Shown piece by piece: positions 26,184-36,854 of a stretch of 64,000 nucleotides of DNA (position 1 is its first letter; each line of letters starts with the position of its first letter). The stretch is from the NCBI RefSeq assembly GCF_028462125.1, contig NZ_CP115468.1, positions 3,964,708 through 4,028,707 of the forward strand, written 5' to 3'. Under the pieces are notes generated by a model, which saw only the letters and a program-made list of their open reading frames with translations, searched no databases and had not been told where the DNA came from. Origin of the DNA: Leptospira sp. GIMC2001. Lineage in GTDB: Bacteria; Spirochaetota; Leptospiria; Leptospirales; Leptospiraceae. A program made the position numbers and the translations under genes.

Positions 26184-27143
26184 TCACCAGCTTCCACTCG
26201 ATCCACCACCACCAAAACTTCCACCACCACCACTCCAGCCTCCGCCTCCAGAAGAACTCCAACCTCCAGAGGAACCTGATCCACCTCCGCCGTGTCGAAT
26301 TGCAGTTAGAAAAATCCATGCAATCACAGAAAATGTCAGAGTTTCAAAGGGTATATCTGCTCTTTTCATTTCTGAAAATAAGCTTCCAATTCCGAAAAAT
26401 ATAAATATAACAACAAAAGCTGTTAAGTAACGACCCATGACTATGAGGATAAAAGCAATTACAAGTCCAATGACTACGAGAACAGATTGAATTGTACTCC
26501 ATGAAGAAACATCGGAAGTGTCGTAATTTGGATTTGCTTCACTACCAAGATCCGATAACTCTCCGCGAATCAAACCATCTAAAACTTTAACTCCCTCTAA
26601 CACTCCTTTGTCGAAATTTCCTTCTTTGAAATGAGGCGTGATGTAATCATTGATAATTCTTCTTGCTGTAACATCAGGAATTGCGCCTTCCAAACCATAT
26701 CCAACTTCGATTCTGAGTTTCCTATCTTCCTTAGCAATCACCAAGATAACGCCATCATCAACGCCTTTGCGTCCGATTTTCCAAGCTTCCGCATACCGCA
26801 TAGAGAACTGTTCGATCGCTTCGGGCTCCGTTGTGTTAACAATCAGAACTTGAATCTGACTTCCCTTATCTTTTTGCAAAGTGTAGATTATATTTCTGAT
26901 TTCTTGTTTTGATTCATTTGATAGAAGCCCTATTTTATCTTCAACAGGATCACGAAGTTCTAAAACCTGAGATATATCTTGAGAGTGGAGAAATGTAGGA
27001 GATATCAAGAAAAATGTTACAAAATGTACGAGATATAGAAATCGAATACAGGGATTAGAGCGATTAGTGCGTATTCGATTTACCCCATTGAGGTTAATAG
27101 CTAGTTTAAATAAAGTAAGAATGCGATTTGTTAACATTTTCAT
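26184..27143 (-). CDS. TPM-domain (YgcG-type) membrane protein
   Basis: A 319-residue protein. A signal or anchor segment is at about 33-55, after a 30-residue basic lead that may be an over-extension of the start. The TPM domain (about 60-200) shows VEDKIGLLSNESKQEI, VLIVNTTEPEAIEQFSMRYAE and RKLRIEVGYGLEGAIPD. Two membrane helices follow at about 223-260, then a glycine/serine-rich tail (GGGSGSSGG-type) with tryptophans. This order is typical of YgcG-like proteins tied to envelope or photosystem quality control in other bacteria. Role here unknown. Convergent with the M32 gene. Confidence 0.83.
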   Translation of the reverse strand: MKMLTNRILTLFKLAINLNGVNRIRTNRSNPCIRFLYLVHFVTFFLISPTFLHSQDISQVLELRDPVEDKIGLLSNESKQEIRNIIYTLQKDKGSQIQVLIVNTTEPEAIEQFSMRYAEAWKIGRKGVDDGVILVIAKEDRKLRIEVGYGLEGAIPDVTARRIINDYITPHFKEGNFDKGVLEGVKVLDGLIRGELSDLGSEANPNYDTSDVSSWSTIQSVLVVIGLVIAFILIVMGRYLTAFVVIFIFFGIGSLFSEMKRADIPFETLTFSVIAWIFLTAIRHGGGGSGSSGGWSSSGGGGWSGGGGSFGGGGSSGSW

Positions 27144-27199
27144 AATTTGTTTCCAAATCTAGAATAGCAATAGGTAGTTTTGAGATTCAAGATAAAAAA

Positions 27200-27226
27200 A
27201 GCCCCTCAGGAAAATCCCGAGAGGCT
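27200..27226 (-). terminator. Rho-independent terminator after the membrane pyrophosphatase gene
   Basis: The hairpin arms AGCCCCTCAGG and CCCGAGAGGCT flank a short AAAAT loop. Read on the minus strand the stem is followed by seven T residues, as expected for a terminator of the gene ending at 27260. T-rich sequence on the other side could let it work in both directions. Confidence 0.85.
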
Positions 27227-27259
27227 TTTACTTTTTAACAGTTTCTAGATCTTATCCAA

Positions 27260-29383
27260 TCACTTGAATAACTTTGTTAACACTCCACCATGTAGAACAA
27301 AGAATTCAGCAAATACAAGACTTGTAATCGCCATCAATTTAATTAAAATATTGATCGCAGGACCAGATGTATCTTTGAAAGGATCTCCTACGGTGTCACC
27401 GACAACGGCAGCTTTGTGTTGATCAGAACCTTTTTTGCCAAGCTTCTCAATGTATTTCTTAGCATTATCCCACGCTCCACCCGAGTTAGCAGATGAAATA
27501 GCAAGAACAACTCCAGACACCAAGGCTCCAGCAAGCATACCCGCGAGCGACTTCACACCAAAAAGATATCCCATAACAATTGGTGATGCCAATACTAGAA
27601 CTCCTGGAGCAATCATTTCTCTGAGTGCTGCAGCAGTTGATATATCCACGCATTTTTTGTAATCAGGTTTACCTGTTCCTTCCATCAAGCCTGGAATTTC
27701 TTTGAATTGTCTTCTTACTTCAACAACCATATCCAAAGCCGCTTTACCAACTGACTTCATTGTCATAGCAGAGAAAACGAAAGGCAACATAGCACCAAAT
27801 AATAATCCACCGAATACAAATGGATCTAATAGCTCAATATTTCTTAGAGATTCATCTTCAGCTCTAGCTCTTGTTATGAACGCTGCAAACAGAGCAAGCG
27901 AAGTCAGAGCAGCCGATCCGATTGCAAATCCTTTTCCAACTGCAGCTGTTGTATTACCAGCAGCATCAAGCGTATCAGTTCTATCACGAACTTCTTTACC
28001 AAGCTCTGCCATCTCTGCAATACCACCCGCGTTGTCAGATACAGGACCGTAAGCATCAATAGTAAGTCCGACAGCAATAGTTGAGATCATACCGATCGCA
28101 GCAATGGCAATTCCATACATACCAGCGATTACGGAAGAGACAACAATTGTAATCACAAGAATTACAACAGGAATCACAGATGATTTATATCCTAATGCTA
28201 GACCATAGATGATGTTTGTAGCTGCACCAGTCTCACAAGAATCAACAACTTCACGAACTGGTTTGTAAGTGTGAGATGTATAAATTTCTGTAATCCAACC
28301 AATCAACATTCCACCAAACAATCCAAGTAGTAGTGATGTATAAACATTCCATTTTGTAATGACCAGACCATCGATTTCAAATTCGTTGATCATGAAATAG
28401 TCTGTTACAAAATACATCATAGCTGCTACGATAAATGTTGAAATCCAAAGTTGAAGTTTTAGCGCTTTCTCAACACTACCATTTTCTTTGATTCTCGCAA
28501 AGAATGTAGTTATCAACGAAGCAGGAATTCCAAAAGCAGATATCAATACTGGATAGAGTAGGGCAGAAGAATCACCAGCTAACGCAGCAGAGGTTGCACC
28601 AATCACTAGAGCGGCACATGTTGCCTCAGCAGCAGATCCGAAAAGGTCAGCACCCATACCAGCGATATCACCAACGTTATCTCCAACGTTATCAGCAATT
28701 GTTGCTGGGTTTCTTGGATCATCTTCTGGTATTCCTTTCTCAACTTTACCTACTAAGTCAGCACCAACATCAGCAGCTTTTGTATAGATTCCACCACCAA
28801 CGCGACCGAAAAGTGCTACTGAGGAACCACCCAAGCCATAACCTGCTAATGCTTCCATTAGAATATGAGTTGGAACTGTTGCATGCAAACCTGTGAAGAT
28901 CATATAAAGTGCAATTAGTCCAAGTATTGCTAGACCTATAAGTCCAAATCCCATTACAGCACCAGAATCAAAAGCAACTCGGAATGCTTTGCTCATAGAA
29001 GTTTTAGCTGCTTGAGCTGTTCGAACGTTTCCAGCAGTTGCTATCTTCATTCCTATGAAGCCAGATAGACAGGAGATTGCAGCACCAACAACAAAAGCAA
29101 TAGCTGTATGCAATCCTTCTGAGAATTCTGTTTTAGGATTGTCCAAAAGTAAGAAAATCATTACTGCCATGAACGCAATAAATAGAGAGATTACTTTGTA
29201 TTCTCTAACTAAGAATGCCATAGCACCATCTGCAATTGCAGCAGCGATTTCCTTTAATTTTACAGTTTGGGGAGTTGTATCATTCACTCCGCCTACTTTG
29301 ATTGTTACGACCCGGTATGTGTAGAACATTGCCGTAAGTATCGCTAATACGGACATAGCGATGATGATTATCTCTGGGGTCAT
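27260..29383 (-). CDS. hppA: Membrane-bound ion-translocating pyrophosphatase
   Basis: A 707-residue integral membrane protein with about 16 helices, the normal size of the family. The pyrophosphate site is visible in [18 protein letters not shown] and the second acidic block in [14 protein letters not shown]. The motif [10 protein letters not shown] has alanine where K+-independent enzymes have lysine (GNTTK), which by known family rules predicts a K+-dependent enzyme. Whether it pumps H+, Na+ or both cannot be told by reading. It couples hydrolysis of PPi to an ion gradient. It has its own terminator and stands alone. Confidence 0.92.
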   Translation of the reverse strand: MTPEIIIIAMSVLAILTAMFYTYRVVTIKVGGVNDTTPQTVKLKEIAAAIADGAMAFLVREYKVISLFIAFMAVMIFLLLDNPKTEFSEGLHTAIAFVVGAAISCLSGFIGMKIATAGNVRTAQAAKTSMSKAFRVAFDSGAVMGFGLIGLAILGLIALYMIFTGLHATVPTHILMEALAGYGLGGSSVALFGRVGGGIYTKAADVGADLVGKVEKGIPEDDPRNPATIADNVGDNVGDIAGMGADLFGSAAEATCAALVIGATSAALAGDSSALLYPVLISAFGIPASLITTFFARIKENGSVEKALKLQLWISTFIVAAMMYFVTDYFMINEFEIDGLVITKWNVYTSLLLGLFGGMLIGWITEIYTSHTYKPVREVVDSCETGAATNIIYGLALGYKSSVIPVVILVITIVVSSVIAGMYGIAIAAIGMISTIAVGLTIDAYGPVSDNAGGIAEMAELGKEVRDRTDTLDAAGNTTAAVGKGFAIGSAALTSLALFAAFITRARAEDESLRNIELLDPFVFGGLLFGAMLPFVFSAMTMKSVGKAALDMVVEVRRQFKEIPGLMEGTGKPDYKKCVDISTAAALREMIAPGVLVLASPIVMGYLFGVKSLAGMLAGALVSGVVLAISSANSGGAWDNAKKYIEKLGKKGSDQHKAAVVGDTVGDPFKDTSGPAINILIKLMAITSLVFAEFFVLHGGVLTKLFK

Positions 29384-29462
29384 GAATTACCTCTTTTCTA
29401 TTTTAAAAAAAATGCACGGTGCAAAACGATTGAAAAAGCCCAAAAGTTCCGATGGAAATAGT

Positions 29463-30683
29463 ATGGGCAACGTTTTCACAACTATAAAAAGGAGTTTGGT
29501 AAAATCTTCTAGCATTTTTTCAATTCTGTTTTTGATTTCTTTGCTCTTTTCACCAATACTTTTGTATCCCGCCCCTTCTTCTTATAGTTATGATGAATTG
29601 TTGGATCAAGCTGTCGCAAAATTGAAAGCTTACGATTATGGCCGAGCACTAGACAAGCTCACACTTGCCAGAGACAAGCAAGTTCCTTTAGATTATAGAT
29701 TCTATTATATTCTAGGAGAGACTTATTATAGAATGGGCAAGTTTACAGAAGCAAACCATGAATTCAAAAAGTCCTTAGAACTCGAACCAGGACAGATTGA
29801 ACTCTTATTGAAATTGAGTGTGTTCCATGAAACAGATCGCAGACCTCAATATTCATTAGAAATTCTTAAATCTTATTTTAAATTTGTTCCTGATAATAAA
29901 AATCAAATCTATAGGTCTGCCATACTTGCAAGACAAGTTGGAGAGAACGAATTCGCAATTCAGCAATGGGAATTATTAGAAGGGGACAAAAACTATGAAA
30001 AAGAAATTGGAGCGATTCGAGAAGATATACAAAGACTGATTACCCTTAAGAACTGGAATCAAGCTATTGAACAATCCAGAAAATTCCTTCTGTATTTCCC
30101 AAGAGATCCACTTCTTCACGAATATCTCATCTTAGCACTTAGAGCATCAGATCACAAAGATCTAGAAAAAGCAATCGTGGACTCCAATGCAATATTTTAC
30201 AACAATGCAAATTTTTCTATAAGATACGGAATATACTTACAAGAAAAAGAAAGAATGCTTGAAGCACTTGCAGCATTTCGTCGGGCTTATACGATTATTT
30301 TGCGTGAGTCAAATGACAGGCAATTGTCTGAAGTAAGTTTTCTGATTCGACAGACCTATCATTTTCTCAATCGAGAGCATGATGCGCGAGCGCTTGCAGA
30401 ACTTCAAAAGATCTTGAAATCAAAAGATGCAGAGAAGGAAAAAAGACTACTGCAAGCAACGATCACCTATCCGAAGAATAGAGAGATTTTGGTATATGCC
30501 ATTTATTTTCTTGATCAGAGAATATTAGAATCTAATACAAAAGAAGATTTCGATCCTTCGGTAGAGTCTGCATTAATTAGCAAAATCAAAAATCTCAATC
30601 AACAACTCAAAGACCGTGATCTTGAAAATGAAGAGACGGAATTGATCCGTGTAATTGGTCCTTTCACTCAAGAAAAAAACTAA
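29463..30683 (+). CDS. Exported tetratricopeptide-repeat protein
   Basis: A 406-residue protein. The start at 29463 is preferred over 29361, which would lie inside the divergent pyrophosphatase gene; GGAA precedes it. A signal or anchor segment ([18 protein letters not shown]) is followed by TPR-like helical repeats, best seen in [16 protein letters not shown] and [24 protein letters not shown] (residues about 83-106) and again at about 270-330. No enzymatic motif. It probably forms a periplasmic scaffold. The stop overlaps that of the convergent acs gene by four bases. Confidence 0.72.
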   Translation: MGNVFTTIKRSLVKSSSIFSILFLISLLFSPILLYPAPSSYSYDELLDQAVAKLKAYDYGRALDKLTLARDKQVPLDYRFYYILGETYYRMGKFTEANHEFKKSLELEPGQIELLLKLSVFHETDRRPQYSLEILKSYFKFVPDNKNQIYRSAILARQVGENEFAIQQWELLEGDKNYEKEIGAIREDIQRLITLKNWNQAIEQSRKFLLYFPRDPLLHEYLILALRASDHKDLEKAIVDSNAIFYNNANFSIRYGIYLQEKERMLEALAAFRRAYTIILRESNDRQLSEVSFLIRQTYHFLNREHDARALAELQKILKSKDAEKEKRLLQATITYPKNREILVYAIYFLDQRILESNTKEDFDPSVESALISKIKNLNQQLKDRDLENEETELIRVIGPFTQEKN

Positions 30684-32644
30684 GAATGATATTTCTTCTT
30701 ATCTTCAATGATCGTTGCTACAACGGATGGATCAGCCAATGTTGAGATATCACCCAATCCATCGAATTCTCCACAGGCAATCTTTCGCAAAATTCTACGC
30801 ATAATTTTTCCAGACCGAGTCTTAGGTAGGGAAGGAGTCCAATGAATAATATCAGGTCTTGCAATTTTCCCAATGATCTTCTCAACGGACGCGATCAACT
30901 CCTTCTTTAAATCATCATTAGTAGCGACACCTTGTTTGACCGTAACATAGGCATAGATCGCTTGCCCCTTGATATCATGTGGAAAACCAACCACAGCTGC
31001 TTCGGCAACAGATTTATGTTCAACCAGTGCTGATTCAACTTCTGCAGATCCAATTCTATGCCCGGATACATTTAGTACGTCATCAACACGTCCTGTAATC
31101 CAATAGTAACCATCTTTGTCTCGCCTTGCCCCGTCTCCCGTGAAATAGTATCCTGGAAATTGAGAGAAGTATGTATCAAAAAATCTTTTTTTATCTCCGT
31201 AAACTCCGCGCATCATAGACGGCCAAGGGCTTGATATACAAAGATTACCAGATATTTCACCTTTATCTTTTATCTCATTTCCTTCATTGTCAACTAACAC
31301 TGGCTTTATGCCGAAGAATGGCAAAGTAGCTGAACCTGGCTTTGTCGCAATGGCACCAGGCAAAGGTGATATCATGATGGAACCTGTTTCTGTCTGCCAC
31401 CATGTATCTACTATAGGACATTGTCCTTTTCCAATATTTTTATTGTACCATTCCCAAGCCTCTGGGTTGATTGGCTCTCCAACAGTTCCCAACAATCTTA
31501 GAGACTTAAGTGATCTTTTATTCACATGATCGACGCCTTCTCTTGCAAGTGCACGAATGGCAGTTGGTGCTGTATAGAAAACGTTCACTTTGTACTTATC
31601 AATAACGTCCCAGAATCTTCCCGCATCAGGATATGTTGGAACTCCTTCGAACATTATTGAAGTTGCTCCATTAGACAAAGGTCCGTACAAAATGTAACTA
31701 TGACCAGTGATCCATCCGATATCTGCTGTGCACCAATATGTATCCTCTGGTTTGTAATCAAAAACATAATTGAAAGTCAAATTGGCACCTAAGAGGTAAC
31801 CACCTGTAGTATGCAAAACTCCCTTGGGTTTTCCTGTGGATCCAGAAGTATAAAGAATGAATAGCGGATCTTCTGCATCCATCGCTTCCGGAGGACACTC
31901 AACGCTATTAGCCTGATCCTTCATCAAGTAATGATACCAATGATCTCGTCCTTCTTTCCAATTAAGATTGGTCTCCGAACCAGTCCTTCTTACGACGATC
32001 ATATTTTTGATTTTTTCTTTACATAGAGCAATGGCATCATCGACATTCTTTTTAAGGTCGATCATCTTACCACCCCGGTAACCACCATCGGAAGTGATCA
32101 CTAAAGTAGGTTTACAATCTTCAATTCTTCCGTGCAATGCCTCAGGGGAAAAGCCTCCAAACACCACCGAATGAACAGCACCTATTCTCGTGCATGCAAG
32201 GCAAGCTATCGCCAATTCTGGAATCATCGGCAGATAGATTAATACTCGATCTCCTTTCTTAACACCGAACTTTTTGATTACATTTGAGAATTTATTTACT
32301 TCGCGGTATAGATCTAGATAGGTTAAAGTGCGTGATTCTTCAGGGTTATCACCTTCCCAGATCAATGCAGCTTTATTCTTAAGTGGAGTTGTGAGATGGC
32401 GGTCTATACAATTGTATGAAACATTTAATTTACCCGATTCAAACCATTTTACTTTAGCATTTTTAAAGTCATGGCTTAAAACTTTTGTCCACTTCTTAAA
32501 CCAAGTCAACCTCTTCGCTTGCTCTCCCCAAAACTTCTGAGGATTGGTTATAGATAACTTATACAATTCCTTATAGGATTTGAGAGTAAGATTCGATTTT
32601 TTAACGAATTCTTTGGAAGGTGTGAGAATTCTTTCCTTTGCCAT
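30680..32644 (-). CDS. acs: Acetyl-CoA synthetase
   Basis: A 654-residue AMP-forming acyl-CoA synthetase, the usual Acs length. Motif [11 protein letters not shown] is the adenylate-forming P-loop, WWQTETGS and [18 protein letters not shown] are the following core motifs, and the catalytic, acetylation-sensitive lysine is in [25 protein letters not shown] and WYN region resemble Acs rather than longer-chain enzymes. It turns acetate, ATP and CoA into acetyl-CoA. The universal stress protein gene lies just upstream (8 bp) on the same strand, so the two may be co-transcribed. Confidence 0.93.
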   Translation of the reverse strand: MAKERILTPSKEFVKKSNLTLKSYKELYKLSITNPQKFWGEQAKRLTWFKKWTKVLSHDFKNAKVKWFESGKLNVSYNCIDRHLTTPLKNKAALIWEGDNPEESRTLTYLDLYREVNKFSNVIKKFGVKKGDRVLIYLPMIPELAIACLACTRIGAVHSVVFGGFSPEALHGRIEDCKPTLVITSDGGYRGGKMIDLKKNVDDAIALCKEKIKNMIVVRRTGSETNLNWKEGRDHWYHYLMKDQANSVECPPEAMDAEDPLFILYTSGSTGKPKGVLHTTGGYLLGANLTFNYVFDYKPEDTYWCTADIGWITGHSYILYGPLSNGATSIMFEGVPTYPDAGRFWDVIDKYKVNVFYTAPTAIRALAREGVDHVNKRSLKSLRLLGTVGEPINPEAWEWYNKNIGKGQCPIVDTWWQTETGSIMISPLPGAIATKPGSATLPFFGIKPVLVDNEGNEIKDKGEISGNLCISSPWPSMMRGVYGDKKRFFDTYFSQFPGYYFTGDGARRDKDGYYWITGRVDDVLNVSGHRIGSAEVESALVEHKSVAEAAVVGFPHDIKGQAIYAYVTVKQGVATNDDLKKELIASVEKIIGKIARPDIIHWTPSLPKTRSGKIMRRILRKIACGEFDGLGDISTLADPSVVATIIEDKKKYHS

Positions 32645-32652
32645 AACAAAAA

Positions 32653-33495
32653 TTATCTACTAGTAAAGATCGGTGAGTTGATTTTTCCAAGAATCGCTGA
32701 AGTAAATGATCCAACAAAAAATTCTTTCACTCCACCGGTTCCATAGACACCCATTACCAAAAGAGATGGATTGTGCTCTTTAAAGTAACCGATTACCGGT
32801 TCCCAAGTTGTATCAGGTGCGTGGATCGGTTTCTCAATACATTTAATATTATGATGACTTAGATATTCGCTAACGGTTTTTACGTTCGATTGTGCTTGAT
32901 CGATATTAGAAGAAGATGATATAACAGTAATTTTTTCATATTGGTTGGCAAGTCCAGTAAGAACAAACATTTGGATCGACTTATTGGATAAGATGCTTCC
33001 ATCAGTTGTTATCACGGCTTCTTTAAATGAATTAGGAGATACATCTTCTGGTACAATCATCATCGGTCTATGAGTTGACTTGGTGATATGAGAGAAGGTA
33101 TCGCATTCTTCTCGTTGAGTTGCATATTTAAAATAAGTTTTAGAACCAATAACTAAAAGATCATGCTTAACCATTTCATGAATGATCTCTTCAGTCGGAT
33201 TTCCTGTTTTTCTAATAAACTCAGATTGGATTCTACGCTCTTTCGCTGTCTTATCAAAAGTTTGAAATAAAGCATCAGCTGCATCAAAAGCCTCTTTTAA
33301 TACAGATTCTTTGGCTCTATCGGAAAAACCAGCCGATCCTAAAGGTTTTGCTTTGGTTTCAGTTATTGCAGGTTCATCGACTATCGACATACCAAAAAGT
33401 TTTGCTTTTGTTTTGGAAGAAATATCGGAAGCAAGATTTAAACCGGCCTGGGTATAAGAACTTGAATCCATAGGTAGTAAAATGCTGCCAATCAT
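32653..33495 (-). CDS. Universal stress protein, two USP domains
   Basis: A 280-residue protein with two tandem USP domains (about 1-140 and 145-280). The start at 33495 is preferred over 33519, since AGAGG stands seven bases before it and the protein then opens with the domain-typical [12 protein letters not shown]. The second domain has the ATP-binding-like end [21 protein letters not shown], close to the G-2x-G-9x-G(S/T) pattern. The first domain ends in a degenerate form of it. It would bind ATP or act in stress adaptation. Upstream of acs on the same strand. Confidence 0.82.
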   Translation of the reverse strand: MIGSILLPMDSSSYTQAGLNLASDISSKTKAKLFGMSIVDEPAITETKAKPLGSAGFSDRAKESVLKEAFDAADALFQTFDKTAKERRIQSEFIRKTGNPTEEIIHEMVKHDLLVIGSKTYFKYATQREECDTFSHITKSTHRPMMIVPEDVSPNSFKEAVITTDGSILSNKSIQMFVLTGLANQYEKITVISSSSNIDQAQSNVKTVSEYLSHHNIKCIEKPIHAPDTTWEPVIGYFKEHNPSLLVMGVYGTGGVKEFFVGSFTSAILGKINSPIFTSR

Positions 33496-33591
33496 TGATG
33501 AACCTCTTTTTTCGATCATTTTCCTTTAATTGACTGGTTTGTCGAGAGAATAATTACTTTTCCATAATAGATCATCAAAGCAGTATGCATT

Positions 33592-34698
33592 ATGACTTTT
33601 AGAATCGGTATAGATGCGAGAATGATCAACCATTCCGGCATAGGAGTAAGAATACAGAATGTTCTTCAATTCTGGAAAGATCCTTTTCCAGACACTGAAC
33701 TCTATATTTTTGGTGATCCAGATCTATTAGAAAATTATATACTACCGAAGCATTCCAAAATCATACGCTACAAAGCAAAAATCTATTCAATCAGAGAACT
33801 CTTTGGTCATCCATTGATGAAGAAAATGGATCTATTAGATATTCCACATTTCAATGCTCCGCTTAAGTATTTGCATAAATCAATAGTTACGATTCATGAT
33901 TTGATTCCATGGGTTATGAGAGAATTCCATTCGAGTTGGATAAAACGAATCTATCTTAGAATTAACCTAAATAGAATATTTAAAAAATCGAAACAGATTG
34001 TAGCAGTTTCGGAATTCACAGCTGTTGATATAGAAAGGGAATTTGGCATGCCAAGCAATGGAATTGTTGTGATTCATAATGGTATTGACCACTACTTATA
34101 CAGGTCCCAACCAATTTCTAAGGTTGAATCTTTTAAAAAGAAATACAATCTTCCAGAAAAGTTCTTTCTAACAGTGGGAATTGGAAAAGGTCATAAGAAC
34201 CAAAAATTTCTGATAGATTGCTTAGGTAACGAATGGATGAAGGAAGCTAATATGCCGCCCCTGGTTATAGCAGGAGTTGGAGGAAAAATCCCGAACTACT
34301 TGAAGGATACCTACGAGAAGTGGAAAAGGAAAATAATCATTCTACCGCGAATTTCAGATCGGGAAATGCCACTGATGTATCAATCGGCTTTTATTTTAAT
34401 CTTTCCATCACTGTATGAAGGTTTTGGATTCCCAGTTGTCGAAGCTTCTGCAATGGGAACTCTAGTACTATCTTCGAATGCTACAGTTTTGCCTGAAGTA
34501 TTAGGCGAAGGCGCCTTGTATTTTGATCCATATTCAGCCGAAAGTTTTTCGACTCAATTGCACGCATCATTGCAATTAAAAGCAAGCAAAAGAAAGATCA
34601 TTACCAGTTTGGCTCAAAGACATTCCAAAAAGTTTAATTGGGATAAAACTGTGATAGAAATCCAGAAAAACTATCTGCGTATCGCGAAAATGATGTAG
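33592..34698 (+). CDS. Glycosyltransferase (GT4-type, GT-B fold)
   Basis: A 368-residue GT-B protein. RIGIDARMINHSGIGVRIQNVL at the N-terminus is typical for GT4 mannosyl-/rhamnosyl-transferases; the C-terminal domain has FPSLYEGFGFPVVEASAMGT with the E-x7-E motif that contacts the sugar nucleotide. There is no signal peptide. It stands alone between the divergent stress protein and the Fur-boxed operon, so its acceptor (lipopolysaccharide, glycolipid or other) is unknown. Confidence 0.87.
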   Translation: MTFRIGIDARMINHSGIGVRIQNVLQFWKDPFPDTELYIFGDPDLLENYILPKHSKIIRYKAKIYSIRELFGHPLMKKMDLLDIPHFNAPLKYLHKSIVTIHDLIPWVMREFHSSWIKRIYLRINLNRIFKKSKQIVAVSEFTAVDIEREFGMPSNGIVVIHNGIDHYLYRSQPISKVESFKKKYNLPEKFFLTVGIGKGHKNQKFLIDCLGNEWMKEANMPPLVIAGVGGKIPNYLKDTYEKWKRKIIILPRISDREMPLMYQSAFILIFPSLYEGFGFPVVEASAMGTLVLSSNATVLPEVLGEGALYFDPYSAESFSTQLHASLQLKASKRKIITSLAQRHSKKFNWDKTVIEIQKNYLRIAKMM

Positions 34699-34804
34699 AT
34701 TTAAGATTCTCGGTCTTTGCAAAATTGATCTTGGCTCTGAAAATGTTCTAAATTTTTGATCAATAATTGGTGAGGATTGAAATTTTCCTTTATCTTTTTT
34801 TAAC

Positions 34805-34823
34805 TTTAATGAGAATCATTATC
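34805..34823 (+). promoter_or_regulatory. Fur box upstream of the Bfd-like gene
   Basis: TTTAATGAGAATCATTATC matches the 19-bp Fur consensus GATAATGATAATCATTATC at 16 positions by hand count. It lies about 64 bp before the Bfd-like start. Iron-dependent repression of this three-gene operon is the natural reading; not tested. Confidence 0.75.
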
Positions 34824-34886
34824 AGTTTCTATTGACTTTTCAGCTCCTTCCTCGTACGTTGGTCTCAATGTCGAGGTTCATTTTAA

Positions 34887-35069
34887 ATGATTAAATGCCA
34901 CTGCGGTGAAGTTTTTTTTGATGAGATTGTTCGAGTTGCTCAGGAAACTGGGAGAGATCATCGCGAGGTGATGGTAGAATTGGGAGCAGCACAAGTATGC
35001 ACAGCTTGTCTCGGTGAATTGATGGCTTACTGTGAAGAAAGACTATCCAGAATTCTTGAAGTTGCATAG
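34887..35069 (+). CDS. Bfd-like (2Fe-2S) protein
   Basis: A 60-residue protein of the bacterioferritin-associated ferredoxin fold. The four ligand cysteines are at 4, 6, 38 and 41 (KCHC and VCTAC), the normal spacing for a [2Fe-2S] cluster. In other bacteria Bfd reduces bacterioferritin to release stored iron under iron starvation, which fits the Fur box upstream. No bacterioferritin gene is in this window. The next gene overlaps its end by 38 bp in another frame. Confidence 0.8.
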   Translation: MIKCHCGEVFFDEIVRVAQETGRDHREVMVELGAAQVCTACLGELMAYCEERLSRILEVA

Positions 35070-35544
35070 TCACGAAATTATTGACACGAATCTTTTTGAC
35101 TTGGTAATCGAAAAAGCGCTTCATTCTGATCGTAAACGATCCAATCACAATTTTCATGAATTACCAGAAGTTTACCAAAGATTTCTAAATGTTCTTACCA
35201 AAGGAACTTACGTTCAACCGCACCGCCATAAAAATCCAGCGAAACCAGAGACTTTTATCGCACTAAAAGGCAAATTAGGATTTTTAATCTTTGATGACTC
35301 GGGCGCTATTATTAATAAATATCTTATTTCGTCTGAAGGACCCATTTACGGCATTGACTTAAAACCAGGAGATTGGCATAGTATCGTAACACTTTCCGAT
35401 GTTTGCGTTTGTTTCGAAGGCAAATCTGGACCTTATAATCCATCTGATGATAAGGAATTTGCAAGCTTTGCACCAAAGGAAGGTGATTTAGATTGCGGGC
35501 AGTTTCTTGAAAATTGGGAAAGTCTCTTCGAAGAATCATATTAA
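35032..35544 (+). CDS. WbuC-type cupin metalloprotein
   Basis: A 170-residue cupin. The metal site is seen in YVQPHRHKNPAKPETFIALKGKLG and KPGDWHSIVTL; the N-terminal RKRSNHNFHELPEVYQRFL is typical of the WbuC family. It starts with GTG at 35032 inside the Bfd-like gene, so its start is set by overlap and not by a strong ribosome-binding site. In E. coli wbuC ends an O-antigen cluster, but its activity is not known. The gene shares the Fur-controlled transcript. Confidence 0.78.
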   Translation: MKKDYPEFLKLHSHEIIDTNLFDLVIEKALHSDRKRSNHNFHELPEVYQRFLNVLTKGTYVQPHRHKNPAKPETFIALKGKLGFLIFDDSGAIINKYLISSEGPIYGIDLKPGDWHSIVTLSDVCVCFEGKSGPYNPSDDKEFASFAPKEGDLDCGQFLENWESLFEESY

Positions 35545-36506
35545 AATCAGTATACCTCGTTCACAGCAATTTATTCAGCATAATCTTTGTTATTGTTTTT
35601 CAATTTGGCTGTTCGGCTCGCCAAATTTTCATACCTTATGATAAACATATTCAGGCAAAAATTGTAGTAGATGGGATAGAAAGATCTTTCCATTACTATC
35701 TTCCAACTTCCTACAATCCAAAAAATCCATTGCCTGTAATTTTTATATTGCATGGAGGTGGAGGATCACCTCAGAGCATGATCAATCTAACTCGAATTTC
35801 TGATCATGCGGAAAGAAAAAATTTTATCGCAGTCTATCCTCAAGGTTACGGAAATCGTTGGAATGACGGAAGAGGAATCCAAGGATCTATTGCGGACGAA
35901 AAAAATATAGATGATGAAAAATTTATTCTAAATCTAAAAAGTTTTTTTATCAATAATTTCTCAACTGATTCAGGGAGATTTGGAATATTAGGATTTTCTA
36001 ACGGAGGCTTCATGACATGGAAGCTTGCTTGCTCAGAACAGAATGAATTTCATAAGTATTCATCAGTTGCAGCTGGAATATCAGTGCCAATTTATAACCA
36101 ATGCAAACCTAAACATTATAAATCCATGCTACTAATCTTTGGGGAGAAAGACGAGGTTGTTCCTTTCTCGGGAGGGAAAATCCAAACTTCTTTGAATGGA
36201 AAAACCAGCTATCTTGGAGAGACAAAATCATACTATGATAGTTTAGATTTCTGGTCTCGGATCAACTCTTGCCAGAATCAAAATACAGAATTTATAAGTG
36301 ATGTGAATCGAAAAGATTCTAAAGCTATTCTAAAAACAACTTACAAAAATTGTGCATCCAATGTTGAATTGGAAGGCTACGCTATAAAAAATTTGAATCA
36401 TATTTGGCCGAACGGATTCTATTATCATTCTGAAAACAACTTTGGATATCTTTCAAGCGAAATTGATGCAAGTGAATTGATTATTGATTTTATGCTCACT
36501 AGATAA
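35514..36506 (+). CDS. Polyhydroxybutyrate-depolymerase-like esterase lipoprotein
   Basis: A 330-residue alpha/beta hydrolase of the PHB-depolymerase/feruloyl-esterase (LpqC) type. A signal peptide ends in FQFGC, so it is probably lipidated at Cys33. FILHGGGGSPQSM is the oxyanion region, and the nucleophile serine is in GFSNGG. A glutamine/asparagine-rich end holds a likely catalytic His in NHIWP. The TTG start at 35514, overlapping the previous gene by 31 bp, is uncertain. It would cleave ester bonds at the envelope, perhaps of ferric siderophore esters given the Fur box; this last point is speculation. Confidence 0.72.
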   Translation: MGKSLRRIILKSVYLVHSNLFSIIFVIVFQFGCSARQIFIPYDKHIQAKIVVDGIERSFHYYLPTSYNPKNPLPVIFILHGGGGSPQSMINLTRISDHAERKNFIAVYPQGYGNRWNDGRGIQGSIADEKNIDDEKFILNLKSFFINNFSTDSGRFGILGFSNGGFMTWKLACSEQNEFHKYSSVAAGISVPIYNQCKPKHYKSMLLIFGEKDEVVPFSGGKIQTSLNGKTSYLGETKSYYDSLDFWSRINSCQNQNTEFISDVNRKDSKAILKTTYKNCASNVELEGYAIKNLNHIWPNGFYYHSENNFGYLSSEIDASELIIDFMLTR

Positions 36507-36576
36507 TTCCTAACTTTGCGGTTTTTTATACATTCCATTAGTGAATAAAATATTTACAATAAACTATCTTCCGCCC

Positions 36577-36631
36577 TATACCCTGATGGGTATAAGTTCT
36601 AGTTGACAATAAAATCTTTTTCTAATAAATT
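36577..36631 (+). promoter_or_regulatory. CsoR/CstR-type operator plus promoter for the DUF2892 operon
   Basis: TATACCC-TGAT-GGGTATA (36577-36594) has perfect 7-bp arms around 4 bp, the pattern known for CsoR and CstR operators. It stands 8 bp before a TTGACA -35 (36603-36608) with a TAAATT -10 at 36626-36631 after 17 bp. AGAGGG at 36639-36644 is a good ribosome-binding site. Repression by the distant CsoR-type gene at 11158 is a plausible but unproved link. Confidence 0.7.
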
Positions 36632-36651
36632 TGTAAATAGAGGGTATTAAA

Positions 36652-36852
36652 ATGAAATTAAATATGGGAACTATAGATAGAATTGTCCGTGCACTGCTTG
36701 CACTAATAGTCGCTGGATTGTATTTCGGTGGGTTTATCTCAGGTACCATTGCTATTGTACTTGGAGTTATTGCCATTGTACTTTTAGGCACAAGTCTTGT
36801 TGGAAGCTGCCCACTTTATATTCCATTGAAAATATCGACTAAAGGAAAATAG
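36652..36852 (+). CDS. DUF2892 small membrane protein
   Basis: A 66-residue protein with two hydrophobic helices (RALLALIVAGLYFGG and IAIVLGVIAIVLLGTSLVG). The MGTIDRIVRALLA start and SLVGSCPLYIPL end are typical of DUF2892, a domain often seen near rhodaneses and sulfur-handling genes. It is the first gene behind a CsoR/CstR-type operator. Function unknown. Confidence 0.8.
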   Translation: MKLNMGTIDRIVRALLALIVAGLYFGGFISGTIAIVLGVIAIVLLGTSLVGSCPLYIPLKISTKGK

Positions 36853-36854
36853 TA

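Noticed and set aside
26179..26430. Proline-rich frame on the plus strand
   Set aside because: It is the complement of the glycine/serine-rich tail of the TPM protein; composition alone explains it.
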